A stretch of DNA of 64,000 nucleotides from CAVQMB01 sp963713445 (lineage in GTDB: Bacteria > Pseudomonadota > Gammaproteobacteria > Competibacterales > Competibacteraceae), in NCBI GenBank assembly GCA_963713445.1, contig CAVQMB010000003.1, positions 62,001 through 126,000 of the forward strand, written 5' to 3'. The number at the start of each line of letters is the position of its first letter. Position 1 is the first letter of the stretch. Under the pieces are notes generated by a model. It had not been told where the DNA came from. It did not search any database and saw nothing but the letters and a program-made list of their open reading frames with translations. Made by a program: the position numbers and the translations under genes. This document shows positions 9,355 to 17,917 of this stretch, in pieces.

Positions 9355-10238
9355 GCCGTTGCCCGCAACTGCTGCTTGAGCCAGTCGGTAAAGATCAATG
9401 CTTCCGGGTGGGCCGAGGGATCCCGGTCGCGGGTCACCAGATAATGCGACTGCGGCTGCTCAACCGCCAGCCCCGGCAGCCTGTGAACCAGGCCACGGCG
9501 CTCGTAGACCGCCGCAAACCGGCTCAGCACGACGGCGGCGCCCACCCCCGCCGCGACCAGTTCCAGCGCCGCCAGCGACGTGTCCACCGTCGGCCCCGAA
9601 GCCGCACCCACCAAGGGCACACCCGACTGGCGCAGCACGTCCTGCCAGACGTCCTCCATCCCCATGATGCGGATAAACGACCCGGCATCGAGATCCGGAA
9701 TCCGAATCGGCCCCCAGTCGGCCGCGACCACTACCACCGCCGGGTCGTTGACCAGGCGCTGAGTCCGCAGGCCAGGCCAGTCGCCATGCCCGAAGCGAAT
9801 GTCGACGTCCACCTTGTCGTCGGGCAGGGAATCGGCCCAGATCGATGAGAACAGCCTGACACCGAAGTGCGGATACGCGCGACAGAACGCCTGCAGATGG
9901 CCGGCGAGCCACAGCGTCGCAAGCGAAACCGGCGCGCGTACCGTGACGGCGGCTTCGCCATGGCGGCCGAAGATGCCGGCGGTGGCAACCGACAAGGCCT
10001 CCAGCGTGCTGCGAACCTGGGGCAGGTAGGCCAGGCCATGGTCGGTCAGCGACAGACCGCGCGGATGGCGCTGGAACAAGGCATAGCCGAGGAATTGTTC
10101 CAGCGATTTCACCTGGTAGCCGACGGCTGCCGGGGTCAGTGCCAGCTCCGGCGCGGCGCCGGCGAAGCTGCCGTGCCGGGCAGCTGCCTCGAACGCACGA
10201 ACCCAGTTCAACGGCGGTAGCTGGAGTGAGTCGACCAT
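9351..10238 (-). CDS. LysR family regulator, GcvA-like
   Basis: 295 residues beginning with the GcvA/AmpR-type helix-turn-helix (LPPLNWVRAFEAAARHGSFAGAAPELALTPAAVGYQVKSLE) and followed by the substrate-binding domain. Its start lies 103 bp from the divergent enolase-superfamily gene at 10342, and its stop overlaps the GMC oxidoreductase start. The 10239-10341 intergenic stretch is AT-rich and is the likely shared operator/promoter. It probably regulates both directions of this catabolic block. Confidence 0.88.
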   Translation of the reverse strand: MVDSLQLPPLNWVRAFEAAARHGSFAGAAPELALTPAAVGYQVKSLEQFLGYALFQRHPRGLSLTDHGLAYLPQVRSTLEALSVATAGIFGRHGEAAVTVRAPVSLATLWLAGHLQAFCRAYPHFGVRLFSSIWADSLPDDKVDVDIRFGHGDWPGLRTQRLVNDPAVVVVAADWGPIRIPDLDAGSFIRIMGMEDVWQDVLRQSGVPLVGAASGPTVDTSLAALELVAAGVGAAVVLSRFAAVYERRGLVHRLPGLAVEQPQSHYLVTRDRDPSAHPEALIFTDWLKQQLRATA

Positions 10239-10341
10239 ACCTTCAGAGAAAAATAGATTTTACGCAATCAGCTAATACATTCAGTTGATTTTATACGAGA
10301 GCTTGTCACACTGAGACCAGCGAAACAACAGGAGGCCTGTT

Positions 10342-11535
10342 ATGAAAATCGCCGACCTGGACGTGTTCATCGTTGGCAATCCGCCGCCCGGCTGGGGCGG
10401 ACGTTATTTCATCTTCGTCAAGCTGACCACCGACGACGGCGTGACCGGCCTGGGTGAAGTGTATTGCGACACCTTCGGGCCCGGCACGGTCAAGGCGATG
10501 ATCGAAGACGTGTTCGAACGTCATGTCGCCGGCCTCGACCCGTTCCGGCTCGAGGCCCTGTGGCGGCGGGTGTACGGCTCCGGCTACACCCTGCGCCCGG
10601 ATGTCTCCCTGATGGGTGTGCTGTCGGGCCTGGAAATCGCCCTGTGGGACATCCAGGGCAAGGCGCTGGGCAAACCGGTCCACGCCCTGCTCGGCGGCCT
10701 GGTGCACGAGCGCCTGCGCAGCTACACCTACCTCTATCCTGACGTCGCGGCCGGCCAGGACAGCGGCATCTACTGGGACGCTGACCAGTCCGCCGAACGC
10801 GCTTTGGCCTATGTCGAGCAGGGCTTCACGGCGGTCAAGTTCGATCCGGCCGCGCCCTATTCCGCGTTCGACCCGCGCCAGCCGTCGCTGCAGTCGCTGG
10901 CGCTGTGCGAGGCGTTCGTAAAGCGTATCCGCGAGGCTGTCGGTGACCGCGCCGACCTGCTGTTTGGCACCCACGGGCAGTTCACGCCGGCCGGTGCGCT
11001 GCGCCTGGCCAGGCGCCTGGAACCGTACGACCCGCTGTGGTTCGAGGAGCCGACGCCACCGGAAATGCCCGAGGCAATGGCCCGGGTCGCGCGCGGCACG
11101 TCGATTCCGGTCGCGACCGGGGAACGCCTGACCACCAAGTATGAATTCGCCCGGGTGCTGCAATGCGGGGCCGCCGCCATCCTGCAGATGGCGCTGGGTC
11201 GCGTCGGCGGCCTGATGGAGGCCAAGAAGATCGCCGCCATGGCGGAATCCCATTACGCGCAGATCGCCCCGCACCTCTACTGCGGCCCGGTGGAAGGGGC
11301 CGCGAATATTCATTTTGCCGCCACCCTGCCGAATTTCCTGATCCTGGAAAGCATCGAGACCTGGGGCGGCTTTCATGCCGACCTGCTGCAACAGCCGATC
11401 CGCTGGGAAGAGGGTTACGTGCTGCCACCGCAAGAGCCCGGGCTCGGCATCGAGCTGAACGAAGCGGTAGCACGCGCTCACCCCTACACCGGCGAGCGGC
11501 TGCACCTCGAAATGAACGAAACCCCCATTCTGTAA
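10342..11535 (+). CDS. Mandelate racemase/muconate-lactonizing (enolase superfamily) dehydratase
   Basis: 397 residues. N-terminal capping domain (VFIVGNPPPGWGGRYFIFVKLTT...GLGEVY) and barrel domain typical of the MR/MLE group, with FTAVKFDP (barrel lysine region), WFEEPTPPE (metal-binding acids) and a TGERLTTKYEF segment seen in galactonate or gluconate dehydratases. Ribosome site AGGAGGCC precedes ATG at 10342. Members dehydrate sugar acids to 2-keto-3-deoxy acids. It is followed with a TAATG overlap by a beta-hydroxyacid dehydrogenase gene, so the pair is cotranscribed. The exact sugar acid is unknown. Confidence 0.88.
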   Translation: MKIADLDVFIVGNPPPGWGGRYFIFVKLTTDDGVTGLGEVYCDTFGPGTVKAMIEDVFERHVAGLDPFRLEALWRRVYGSGYTLRPDVSLMGVLSGLEIALWDIQGKALGKPVHALLGGLVHERLRSYTYLYPDVAAGQDSGIYWDADQSAERALAYVEQGFTAVKFDPAAPYSAFDPRQPSLQSLALCEAFVKRIREAVGDRADLLFGTHGQFTPAGALRLARRLEPYDPLWFEEPTPPEMPEAMARVARGTSIPVATGERLTTKYEFARVLQCGAAAILQMALGRVGGLMEAKKIAAMAESHYAQIAPHLYCGPVEGAANIHFAATLPNFLILESIETWGGFHADLLQQPIRWEEGYVLPPQEPGLGIELNEAVARAHPYTGERLHLEMNETPIL

Positions 11536-12446
11536 TGGACAATCACATGAAATACGGCGTCATCGGCCTCGGCCACCTGGGCGGTCACCTGGCCGCCTGT
11601 CTCGCGCGCAATGGGTTCCCCGTGTGGGTGCATGACCGCGACCCGGCACGGGCCCGGCACCTGCTCGCCCACGGGGCGGAATGGGCGGACAGTCCGGCTT
11701 CTCTGACCGACGCCGTGGACGCGGTCATCACCTGCCTGCCCTCGCCGGCGGTATCAGAACAGGTGCTGACCGAGTTGCTGGCAGGCGCCCGGCCCGGCAT
11801 GACCTGGATCGAGATGAGCACCAACGGCCGCGACGAGATGCAGCGGCTGGCCGGCTTGGCCACAGCGGCCGGACTCGATGTCCTGGAAGCGCCGGTAACC
11901 GGTGGCGTCCATCTGGCCGCCCGGGGCGAGATCACCGTGCTCTGCGGCGGTGACCAGGCCCTGTTCGAACGGCACCGCCCGGCCCTGGAGGCGGTCGGTA
12001 ACAGGATCTTTCACATGGGCCCGGTCGGCTCGGCCGCGATCATCAAAGTCATCACCAACATGCTTGCGCTGACCCATCTGGTGGCCTGCGGCGAAGCCCT
12101 GATGCTGGCCAGACGGGGCGGACTCGATATCGGCCAGGCCTATCACGCGATCAAGGCCAGCTCGGGCAACAGCTTCGTGCACGAGACCGAAGGCCAGCTG
12201 ATTCTCAACGGCAGCTACGCGATCAACTTCACCATGGATCTGGCGCTGAAAGATCTCGGCTTTGCCGCCCACTTCGGCCGTGAATTCGACGTCCCCCTGG
12301 ACCTGGCGGCGCGGGTCCATGAGACCTTTATCAAAGGCAAGGAAGCCTACGGCGGCAGCGCGCAGTCGACCCAGATCGTCAAATTGCTCGAGGACGCCCT
12401 CGGCACCGACCTGCGGGCCGTCGGCTTCCCCCACCAACTTGAATAA
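11535..12446 (+). CDS. NAD(P)-dependent beta-hydroxyacid dehydrogenase (3-hydroxyisobutyrate dehydrogenase family)
   Basis: About 303 residues starting at the ATG that overlaps the previous stop (TAATG); a second ATG four codons on (MKYGVIGLG) is equally possible. Features are the Rossmann motif GLGHLGGHLA, the substrate-binding EAPVTGGVHLA, the catalytic lysine region IKVITNMLAL and a C-terminal helical domain (FTMDLALKDLGFA). Relatives reduce tartronate semialdehyde, succinic semialdehyde or methylmalonate semialdehyde. The operon position suggests it processes a product of the upstream dehydratase pathway. Confidence 0.88.
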   Translation: MDNHMKYGVIGLGHLGGHLAACLARNGFPVWVHDRDPARARHLLAHGAEWADSPASLTDAVDAVITCLPSPAVSEQVLTELLAGARPGMTWIEMSTNGRDEMQRLAGLATAAGLDVLEAPVTGGVHLAARGEITVLCGGDQALFERHRPALEAVGNRIFHMGPVGSAAIIKVITNMLALTHLVACGEALMLARRGGLDIGQAYHAIKASSGNSFVHETEGQLILNGSYAINFTMDLALKDLGFAAHFGREFDVPLDLAARVHETFIKGKEAYGGSAQSTQIVKLLEDALGTDLRAVGFPHQLE

Positions 12447-12485
12447 TCCAACCCGGGTGGCGACGTGGAGGCCCCGGCGTTCACC

Positions 12486-13961
12486 TCAGCGGATGTGGAT
12501 CCGCCCGTCGACCCGTGGCGCGATCCGGGCCTGGGCCGCGATGGCTTTTGACACCACCTCCGCCAACACCGGCCCCTCACTGGCCGACACCGTCCTTGGT
12601 AGCTGTCTGAACATACGGTAGCCATCGCCGCCGGCCGCCAGGTAGTCGTTGATGGCAACACGATACGTGGCCGTCATGTCCAGCGGCCGGCCGCCCACTT
12701 TGATGTCGGTCACACGCCGACCGACCGGCGCCCGGGAATCCACGGTAAAACGCACACCGGAGACCTGCGGAAAACGCCCGGCGTAGTCGTGCAGTTGCGA
12801 AACACCGTTCTCCAGCGCCGCTTTCAACACCTCGCCGGTGGCCTTGACCACCACGACTTTGTTGCCAAACGGCAGCACGGCATAAACATCCTTACGGGTG
12901 ATGGGACCGGCCGGGTAGATCTGGTTGCTGCGGATACCGCCGCCGTTCATGATGGCGACGTCGGCGCCGCTAGCCTGGCGCAGGGCATCGGCGATGAAAT
13001 CGCCCAGATTGGTTTCCCTGGCGCGCACGTCGTGCCCGACCGCATCGAGTGCCACGGCGCTGTGCCCGATGACCCGGCCAAAACTGACATCCAGCCTGTC
13101 GACGTAACGTTTGACCAGGGCCGCCATGGCGGCATCCTGCGGCAACTTCGAGGTGATCGGAATGCTGCGGTAGGTGATGGCGGGCGCGCCGCCGGCGAAA
13201 CCCAGACGCAGATCCCAGATGTTGCGCCAGTCGCTGGAGGCCTTGACGTAGGGCGCGTGCCCGCACTGGGTGTCCAGCATCAGCGAGTGATCATGGCCAC
13301 CGACGATCAGGTCAATGCCGCTGACCCGGGCGGACAGTTCGCAATCCTCGGTGTGGCTCTCGTGCGTCAGCGCGATGACGTACGTGGCCCCGTCGCGCTT
13401 GAGCTTTTTGACTTCAGCGCGCGCGGTCGCGACCGGATCGAGAAACTTCACGGCACCCGGGTTCTTGAGAATGGCGCCGAAATCGTAGGCCAGACCGAAT
13501 ACGCCGAATTTGATGCCCCTCACGGTCACCAGCGCATCCGGTTGCGTGCCCGTAATCGGCTTGCCAGTGCTGGCGTCCAGGATATTGGCGCTGAGCCAGG
13601 TGAAACGGGATTCCGCCACGCGCTTCTTGAAGGTGGCCAGACCGAAGTCGAATTCGTGGTTGCCGATGGTCGCGTAATTCAGCCCGAGCTGGTTCATCGC
13701 GGCGACCATCTGCCGGCCGTGGAAGACGCTCGACATGATCGACGGCGACAGCAGGTCGCCGGCGAACAGCACCAGCGTGTCCGGATCGTGCACCCGGATG
13801 GCCTGCAGTTCCGCGGCAACGCGCGCAGCGCCTCCGAGCGTCCCGTGCGCCACCGGCTGAAGTTCATAGACATCGTTGAAGGTGACGATATCGACCGTCC
13901 GAGCCTGCGCGGTCAGGCTCAACAATGCCAGCAATGGCAGTAACCCCAGCAGCAATTTCAT
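12486..13961 (-). CDS. Periplasmic 5'-nucleotidase / UshA-family metallophosphatase
   Basis: 491 residues with a clear signal peptide (MKLLLGLLPLLALLSLTAQA, cleavage before RTVDI). The metallophosphoesterase domain shows TFNDVYEL, LFAGDLLSPS, ATIGNHEFDFG and VGGHDHSLM metal-binding blocks, and the C-terminal 5'-nucleotidase domain ends near YLAAGGDGYRMF. Family enzymes hydrolyse nucleotides or UDP-sugars in the periplasm, or act in SoxB-like roles; SoxB-specific motifs were not evident. It converges with the hydroxyacid dehydrogenase gene, 39 nt apart. Confidence 0.88.
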   Translation of the reverse strand: MKLLLGLLPLLALLSLTAQARTVDIVTFNDVYELQPVAHGTLGGAARVAAELQAIRVHDPDTLVLFAGDLLSPSIMSSVFHGRQMVAAMNQLGLNYATIGNHEFDFGLATFKKRVAESRFTWLSANILDASTGKPITGTQPDALVTVRGIKFGVFGLAYDFGAILKNPGAVKFLDPVATARAEVKKLKRDGATYVIALTHESHTEDCELSARVSGIDLIVGGHDHSLMLDTQCGHAPYVKASSDWRNIWDLRLGFAGGAPAITYRSIPITSKLPQDAAMAALVKRYVDRLDVSFGRVIGHSAVALDAVGHDVRARETNLGDFIADALRQASGADVAIMNGGGIRSNQIYPAGPITRKDVYAVLPFGNKVVVVKATGEVLKAALENGVSQLHDYAGRFPQVSGVRFTVDSRAPVGRRVTDIKVGGRPLDMTATYRVAINDYLAAGGDGYRMFRQLPRTVSASEGPVLAEVVSKAIAAQARIAPRVDGRIHIR

Positions 13962-14009
13962 GGCGTTCCCCTTGTCTCCAAAAACCAGTCTAGCCGCTCG
14001 TCACCCGTC

Positions 14010-14162
14010 TTGCAGCACGCCTGCCGGCATCAGCCGGGTTGGCGCACCCTGCCGCTCGGCATCGGCTGGCTGTTTCTGCTACCGGCCTATCTGTGGTATT
14101 TACTACGGGTGGCATGGGGGCTGGCCTGGTTCGCGCGCGGCCGGCCCATGCGGGCGAACTGA
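14010..14162 (+). CDS. Possible small membrane protein or gene remnant
   Basis: A 50-codon frame (TTG start guessed) ending TGA at 14160-14162 encodes a hydrophobic segment, LGIGWLFLLPAYLWYLLRVAWG, followed by a basic tail. The frame is open further upstream to about 13983 with no better start, so it could equally be the 3' remnant of a longer membrane-protein gene. It lies between nucleotidase and dioxygenase genes. No family recognised. Confidence 0.3.
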   Translation: MQHACRHQPGWRTLPLGIGWLFLLPAYLWYLLRVAWGLAWFARGRPMRAN

Positions 14163-14224
14163 GCGTCTGCCGGCACCCGCTACAAACGCCACAACCAGCG
14201 GCATAAAGAGTGTGGAGGAAAAGC

Positions 14225-15121
14225 ATGATCGAGTTCACGCCGGACAACGTGGTGGATGCCGTCATTGAGCAGATGTCGACCACCACCGATCCACGGCTCA
14301 GGACCATCATGGCATCGCTGGTGCGCCACCTGCACGCCTTCGCCCGCGAGGTCGAACTCACCCCGGAGGAATGGCTGCAAGGGATCGATTTCCTCACCCG
14401 GACCGGCCAGACCTGCACCGCCCAGCGCCAGGAATGTATCCTGCTGTCCGACACCCTGGGGCTCAGCACCCTGGTCAACACGCTTAACGACGCCAGCCGC
14501 ACCGAGCACGGCACTCACACCAGCCTGCTGGGGCCGTTCTACCGCGACAATGTCCCGCACAAGGCATTGGGCGAATCGATCTCGCAAGGCGATGACAGCC
14601 CGCCGATCCTGCTGTGGGGCACGGTCCGCAATGCCCGGGGCGAGCCCTTGCCGGACGCCCGCCTGGAAATCTGGCAGACCTCCAGCCACGGCAACTACGA
14701 TCTGCAGGAAGGCGACGGCTCGCAGATCGATTTTCGCGGGGTTTTTCACACCGCTGCCGACGGCCGCTATCACTTCCAAACCGTCCGCCCCTGCAGTTAC
14801 TCCATCCCCACCGACGGCCCCGTCGGCGAGATGCTGCGGGCCCAGCAACGCCACGGCTTCCGGCCTGCCCACGTCCACTTCCTGGTCAACGCGCCCGGCT
14901 ACCGCGAACTGGTCACCGCGCTCTACTTCCCCGACCCCTACCTGGAATCCGACACCGTGTTCGGCGCCGCCGCCGACCTGGTGGCCGAGGAAGCCGCCGC
15001 CGATCCCGCCGCGCCGGTGCAGGGGCTGCCCAGCGTGCGCTTCGACATCGTGCTGCCGCGTGCGGACAAGGCCGACGACGGCCGGGTCGGTGCGGATCCG
15101 GCGCAGATTGGACGCCGCTGA
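14225..15121 (+). CDS. Intradiol ring-cleavage dioxygenase (catechol/hydroxyquinol 1,2-dioxygenase type)
   Basis: Start at MIEFTPDNV, preceded by GGAGGAAAAGC; 298 residues. The N-terminal helical dimerisation domain (~1-100) and the beta-sandwich catalytic domain contain the expected ferric ligands: tyrosines in GNYDLQE and YHFQTVRPCSYSIPTDGPVG and the two histidines of RPAHVHFLVNAPGY. These cytoplasmic enzymes cleave catechols between the hydroxyls to cis,cis-muconates. The motif GPFYRDNVP is shared with hydroxyquinol 1,2-dioxygenases. No other ring-degradation gene is adjacent, so it appears as a single gene. Confidence 0.9.
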   Translation: MIEFTPDNVVDAVIEQMSTTTDPRLRTIMASLVRHLHAFAREVELTPEEWLQGIDFLTRTGQTCTAQRQECILLSDTLGLSTLVNTLNDASRTEHGTHTSLLGPFYRDNVPHKALGESISQGDDSPPILLWGTVRNARGEPLPDARLEIWQTSSHGNYDLQEGDGSQIDFRGVFHTAADGRYHFQTVRPCSYSIPTDGPVGEMLRAQQRHGFRPAHVHFLVNAPGYRELVTALYFPDPYLESDTVFGAAADLVAEEAAADPAAPVQGLPSVRFDIVLPRADKADDGRVGADPAQIGRR

Positions 15122-15349
15122 GACCAGCCGATACCCGGTCTGATCTCCGATAAACCGTGGCAGCGTGCTGCGTCACGTTCCGGACAGCATGGCCACCTCA
15201 TGCGCTACCGCCTGCTGCATGACGAAACCGTTGTTATCTTGCGCGTCCGGCATGGCCTTGAAGACCCATCAACGGAGTAAAATGTGTCGTCTTGGACAAC
15301 CTGGTACCGTAACGCTCCGGATTCGATGCGTTATAAAGGTGGAATAAAC

Positions 15350-15814
15350 ATGAAAATAGTAAATCTGCTGGCATGGCCTGCCACCGCATTGATCCTTATC
15401 CTATTTGCGAACGGGGTCGTTTTTGCGGATACCGTCAGCGACGTTGGAAAAATCCTCCACGACATCCGTCAGGATCAGCCGGTGCCAGACCTGGCCTATC
15501 TAAAGCGGGTCAAGCCCATGAATAACGATAGCGCCTATTACAAAGGCCGCTATAACGGTATTGAAGTCGCGGTCGAAACACACCCCAACAGTAATATGGT
15601 GGCATCGATCCTTATTAAGGTGCCCGGGCCGGACCGGACTGGCGATGTACTGCCTGTCGTCACGCGCGTGCTTGGACCTCCGCACAGCAGTGACAGGAAC
15701 AACCATATTTACAGTTGGGCGTGGCCCACATACCGCACTGCGTCCGTTCATTACGCAAAAAATGACGGGCCCGATGCAGCGGGCACGACGATCATATCGC
15801 TGTTCTATCGGTAG
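15350..15814 (+). CDS. Hypothetical secreted protein
   Basis: 154 residues from ATG 15350, which has an AGGTGGA ribosome site. Residues 1-~27 form a signal peptide (MKIVNLLAWPATALILILFANG, cleavage near VFADTV). The mature part has no motif I recognise; it contains charged N-terminal helices and a tyrosine/tryptophan-rich C-terminus (YSWAWPTYRTASVHY). The upstream ORF extension to 15284 lacks a start context. GC is lower than in neighbouring metabolic genes. Confidence 0.6.
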   Translation: MKIVNLLAWPATALILILFANGVVFADTVSDVGKILHDIRQDQPVPDLAYLKRVKPMNNDSAYYKGRYNGIEVAVETHPNSNMVASILIKVPGPDRTGDVLPVVTRVLGPPHSSDRNNHIYSWAWPTYRTASVHYAKNDGPDAAGTTIISLFYR

Positions 15815-15850
15815 AACGAAAGCGTCTATGCGCTGGACGCACCCGACTCA

Positions 15851-16300
15851 TCAAATACCCAACTGCAGCCCAATCTCAATCACCCGACCAGCGGGAATCC
15901 GGAACTGGGATGTCGCATGCAAGGTGTTGCGGACCATGACGGCGTATAGCCGGTCTCGCCAGGCCACCAGCGCCCAATTGATACCCGGCATGTAGATCCG
16001 ACCGTGAGAGAGCTCAGAGGTCTGCTGGACCCGCAGGCGCGGTGCAAAACCCGATTGTACCGCCTGACGGGTGAGCGGGAACGCGCCGGTGATAACCGCT
16101 TGCGAGGCAATAATCGTCGCTGCGGTGCTCAGCACCACCAGCGGTAACAGCGCCCTGTCCGGCGCCAGATGGAAGAACGGCTGCAACGTGCCTTCCGGCC
16201 TGTCCAGCAGCAGCGCGCCCTGACCGAAATAGTTCAGCAGCAGGGCCGGCAATACGAAACAGAACCAGACCACCCGAATCGGCGTCGGCCCTCGGTGAAG
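15851..16300 (-). pseudogene. kup: Kup-type potassium transporter remnant
   Basis: A 208-codon frame (to 16477) contains a clear internal Kup segment (RVVWFCFVLPALLLNYFGQG, then ATIIASQAVITGAF) and ends with the Kup C-terminal signature (YAVMVRNTLHATSQFRIPAGRVIEIGLQLGI). Full Kup is over 600 residues; here the membrane core is joined directly to the C-terminal tail after NWALV, so several hundred residues are missing. The N-terminal membrane spans are absent or scrambled. Neither half could transport potassium. The internal deletion, rather than point frameshifts, is the main lesion. Confidence 0.8.
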
Positions 16301-16516
16301 GCTGGGCAATAGGCCGAGTAGGGAATACCACCGCCGGCCCGGAAACAGGCAGCCAACTCGGGCAGCAGGGAACCGAAGTGGTTGATGGTCCGACTGACGA
16401 GACAGGCGTTCTGAGCGCCATGGCCGGTCAATAGCGCTGGCCTGCTCAGCAGGCAACGTGTAGCACCCAACTATCATCCTTCCACATAAGGAGATTTATA
16501 CGGACGGAACCTGATC

Positions 16517-16785
16517 ATGCATCCGGCAAATCGTTGGCTCTTAGCGCTTTGTGCGCTTGCCTATCGGCTTCTGCCCCTCACTGCCTTCGCCGATAAGCCA
16601 TCCGTCATCGGAACGCGGCGAGGCACGTATGTCTGCAGCAACGTTAAGGGCGCCATGACGCTGATCCTGGAACACGGGAAAACGGTCTGCTGACAGGCGA
16701 GTTCCACTTCCAGACCAGGAGAGGCCACTCGGCGAAGGGCGCCTATCGCGTGCGCGGCCGATCCATGCCCGCTGGGTGGCGCTGA
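16517..16785 (+). pseudogene. Frameshifted small secreted-protein gene
   Basis: ATG at 16517 opens a 58-codon frame with an N-terminal signal peptide (LLALCALAYRLLPLTAFADK) that stops at 16691-16693. In the shifted frame the text continues sensibly as LLTGEFHFQTRRGHSAKGAYRVRGR directly after the ...ILEHGKTV block, which suggests one longer gene broken by a single-base indel near 16686. Family not recognised. Confidence 0.45.
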
Positions 16786-17139
16786 TGCAATAATGGCTAT
16801 CGGCCGACAGCTATCGGCTAGCGGCCAAAAGCCGAAGACCGACCGCGTCCGCGATGCGGTGGCGGCGACCCTGGCGCTGGAACCGGCCGACAGCGGACAG
16901 CCCTTCTGCTTGCCTTTTTCAAGCTCCAGTTTGGTGTGGCACATGACAGATAAAGCTGATAACGTGCCAAGCAGGCTTTGCAATTAATCATGGCATTTTC
17001 TACTAACGCCGAGGGGGTGAGCACTGTCATTTGCTGTGCACAGGAGTTTTTCCGCGCTGAGTCATGACATTAGTTTATCAGCGCTTAGTAAATCAGATTT
17101 AGACGCCAATGACGGCCTTCAAAGGTAAGGGAACTAACA
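16786..17139. other. Intergenic stretch without recognised genes
   Basis: Short frames on both strands overlap here (for example 16793-16987) but none has a credible start, coding bias or recognisable motif. The last ~120 bp before 17140 are AT-richer and include the promoter region and the ribosome site (AAGGTAAGGG) of the gene at 17140. Confidence 0.5.
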
Positions 17140-17814
17140 ATGAAACTCAAAATACTCTTTGGTATTATGGTGTCGCTGTCTTGCCTCTACAGCGGAACAT
17201 CGTTTTCTAAAACCAACCGATCGGCAACAGTGACCATCATGAATGTGACGGGCGGGCCTATTGTTGCCGGCTTTTCTCATAAGTACAGCAATGTATTCCA
17301 CGATAGCGGATCAACAAGTAAGACTAAACCGCTGGGCACGACCCCATTGGATAACATGCAAAAAGTCGGTACGGCACGATTTAGGACCGGTTTTTTAACC
17401 ACTGGAAGGGATTGGTGGATCGTCAGTTATGTTGACGACAAAGGTTGCTCGTATATCTCGAGCCCAAGAAATGCTCGGAAATTCGTTGATGGTTTGGAAA
17501 AAACAGCCATTTTTACTGGCGGGATACTTATCGACGGCGGAGTTGACATAGCGATCGGCGGGCTTTTGGACCCCGAGCCCGTCGGTAAGGTCGCCGGTGG
17601 CGTTGTAGGACTTGTGACAGCCGGGTTGGGCGGTACTATGGTCGGCCTTTCCAATTCGGAAAGTACCGCGGGTTTCAAACGGCATTTTTTGCGTAAAAAG
17701 GATACGAGTGTATTGATCCTGCTTGCCAAGGATGAAGTCACTTTTGTTTCAAAAAGCGGCAAATCGTCCACGAGAATGGTCGCGACAGGAAAGTGCATCG
17801 CAAAGAAGAAATAG
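17140..17814 (+). CDS. Secreted protein with Up-regulated-in-Daf-2-like domain
   Basis: 224 residues: signal peptide (1-~23, MKLKILFGIMVSLSCLYSGT), then VTIMNVTGGPIVAGFSHKYSNVF, RTGFLTTGRDWWIVSY, RKFVDGLEK and STAGFKRHFLRKKDTS. This order matches the Up-regulated in Daf-2 domain, known from nematodes, fungi and scattered bacteria and of uncertain function. Base composition is clearly less GC-rich than the surroundings, pointing to transfer. It is a stand-alone gene followed by a strong terminator at 17883-17917. Confidence 0.65.
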   Translation: MKLKILFGIMVSLSCLYSGTSFSKTNRSATVTIMNVTGGPIVAGFSHKYSNVFHDSGSTSKTKPLGTTPLDNMQKVGTARFRTGFLTTGRDWWIVSYVDDKGCSYISSPRNARKFVDGLEKTAIFTGGILIDGGVDIAIGGLLDPEPVGKVAGGVVGLVTAGLGGTMVGLSNSESTAGFKRHFLRKKDTSVLILLAKDEVTFVSKSGKSSTRMVATGKCIAKKK

Positions 17815-17882
17815 CAGGTCACCAGGCTTATAGTGGAAACCAGTTCTTTCGGGTCACACAGTTGATTTTCTGATTTTGTCGT

Positions 17883-17917
17883 AAAAAAGGCCGCGGTAGT
17901 CAACCGTGGCCTTTTTT
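17883..17917. terminator. Bidirectional Rho-independent terminator
   Basis: A symmetric hairpin: A6, then GGCCGCGG, a short AT-rich loop, CCGTGGCC and T6. The stem is about 8 bp with one mismatch, with A- and T-runs on both sides, so it can terminate the gene at 17140-17814 and also transcription coming leftward out of CRISPR array 1. Confidence 0.8.

Noticed and set aside
10306..11505. 399-codon minus-strand ORF opposite the enolase-superfamily gene
   Set aside because: Antisense shadow; composition and lack of domains contrast with the clear dehydratase on the plus strand.
16793..16987. 64-codon plus-strand ORF before the Daf-2-domain gene
   Set aside because: No ribosome site, motif or conservation clue, and an equally open frame on the other strand.
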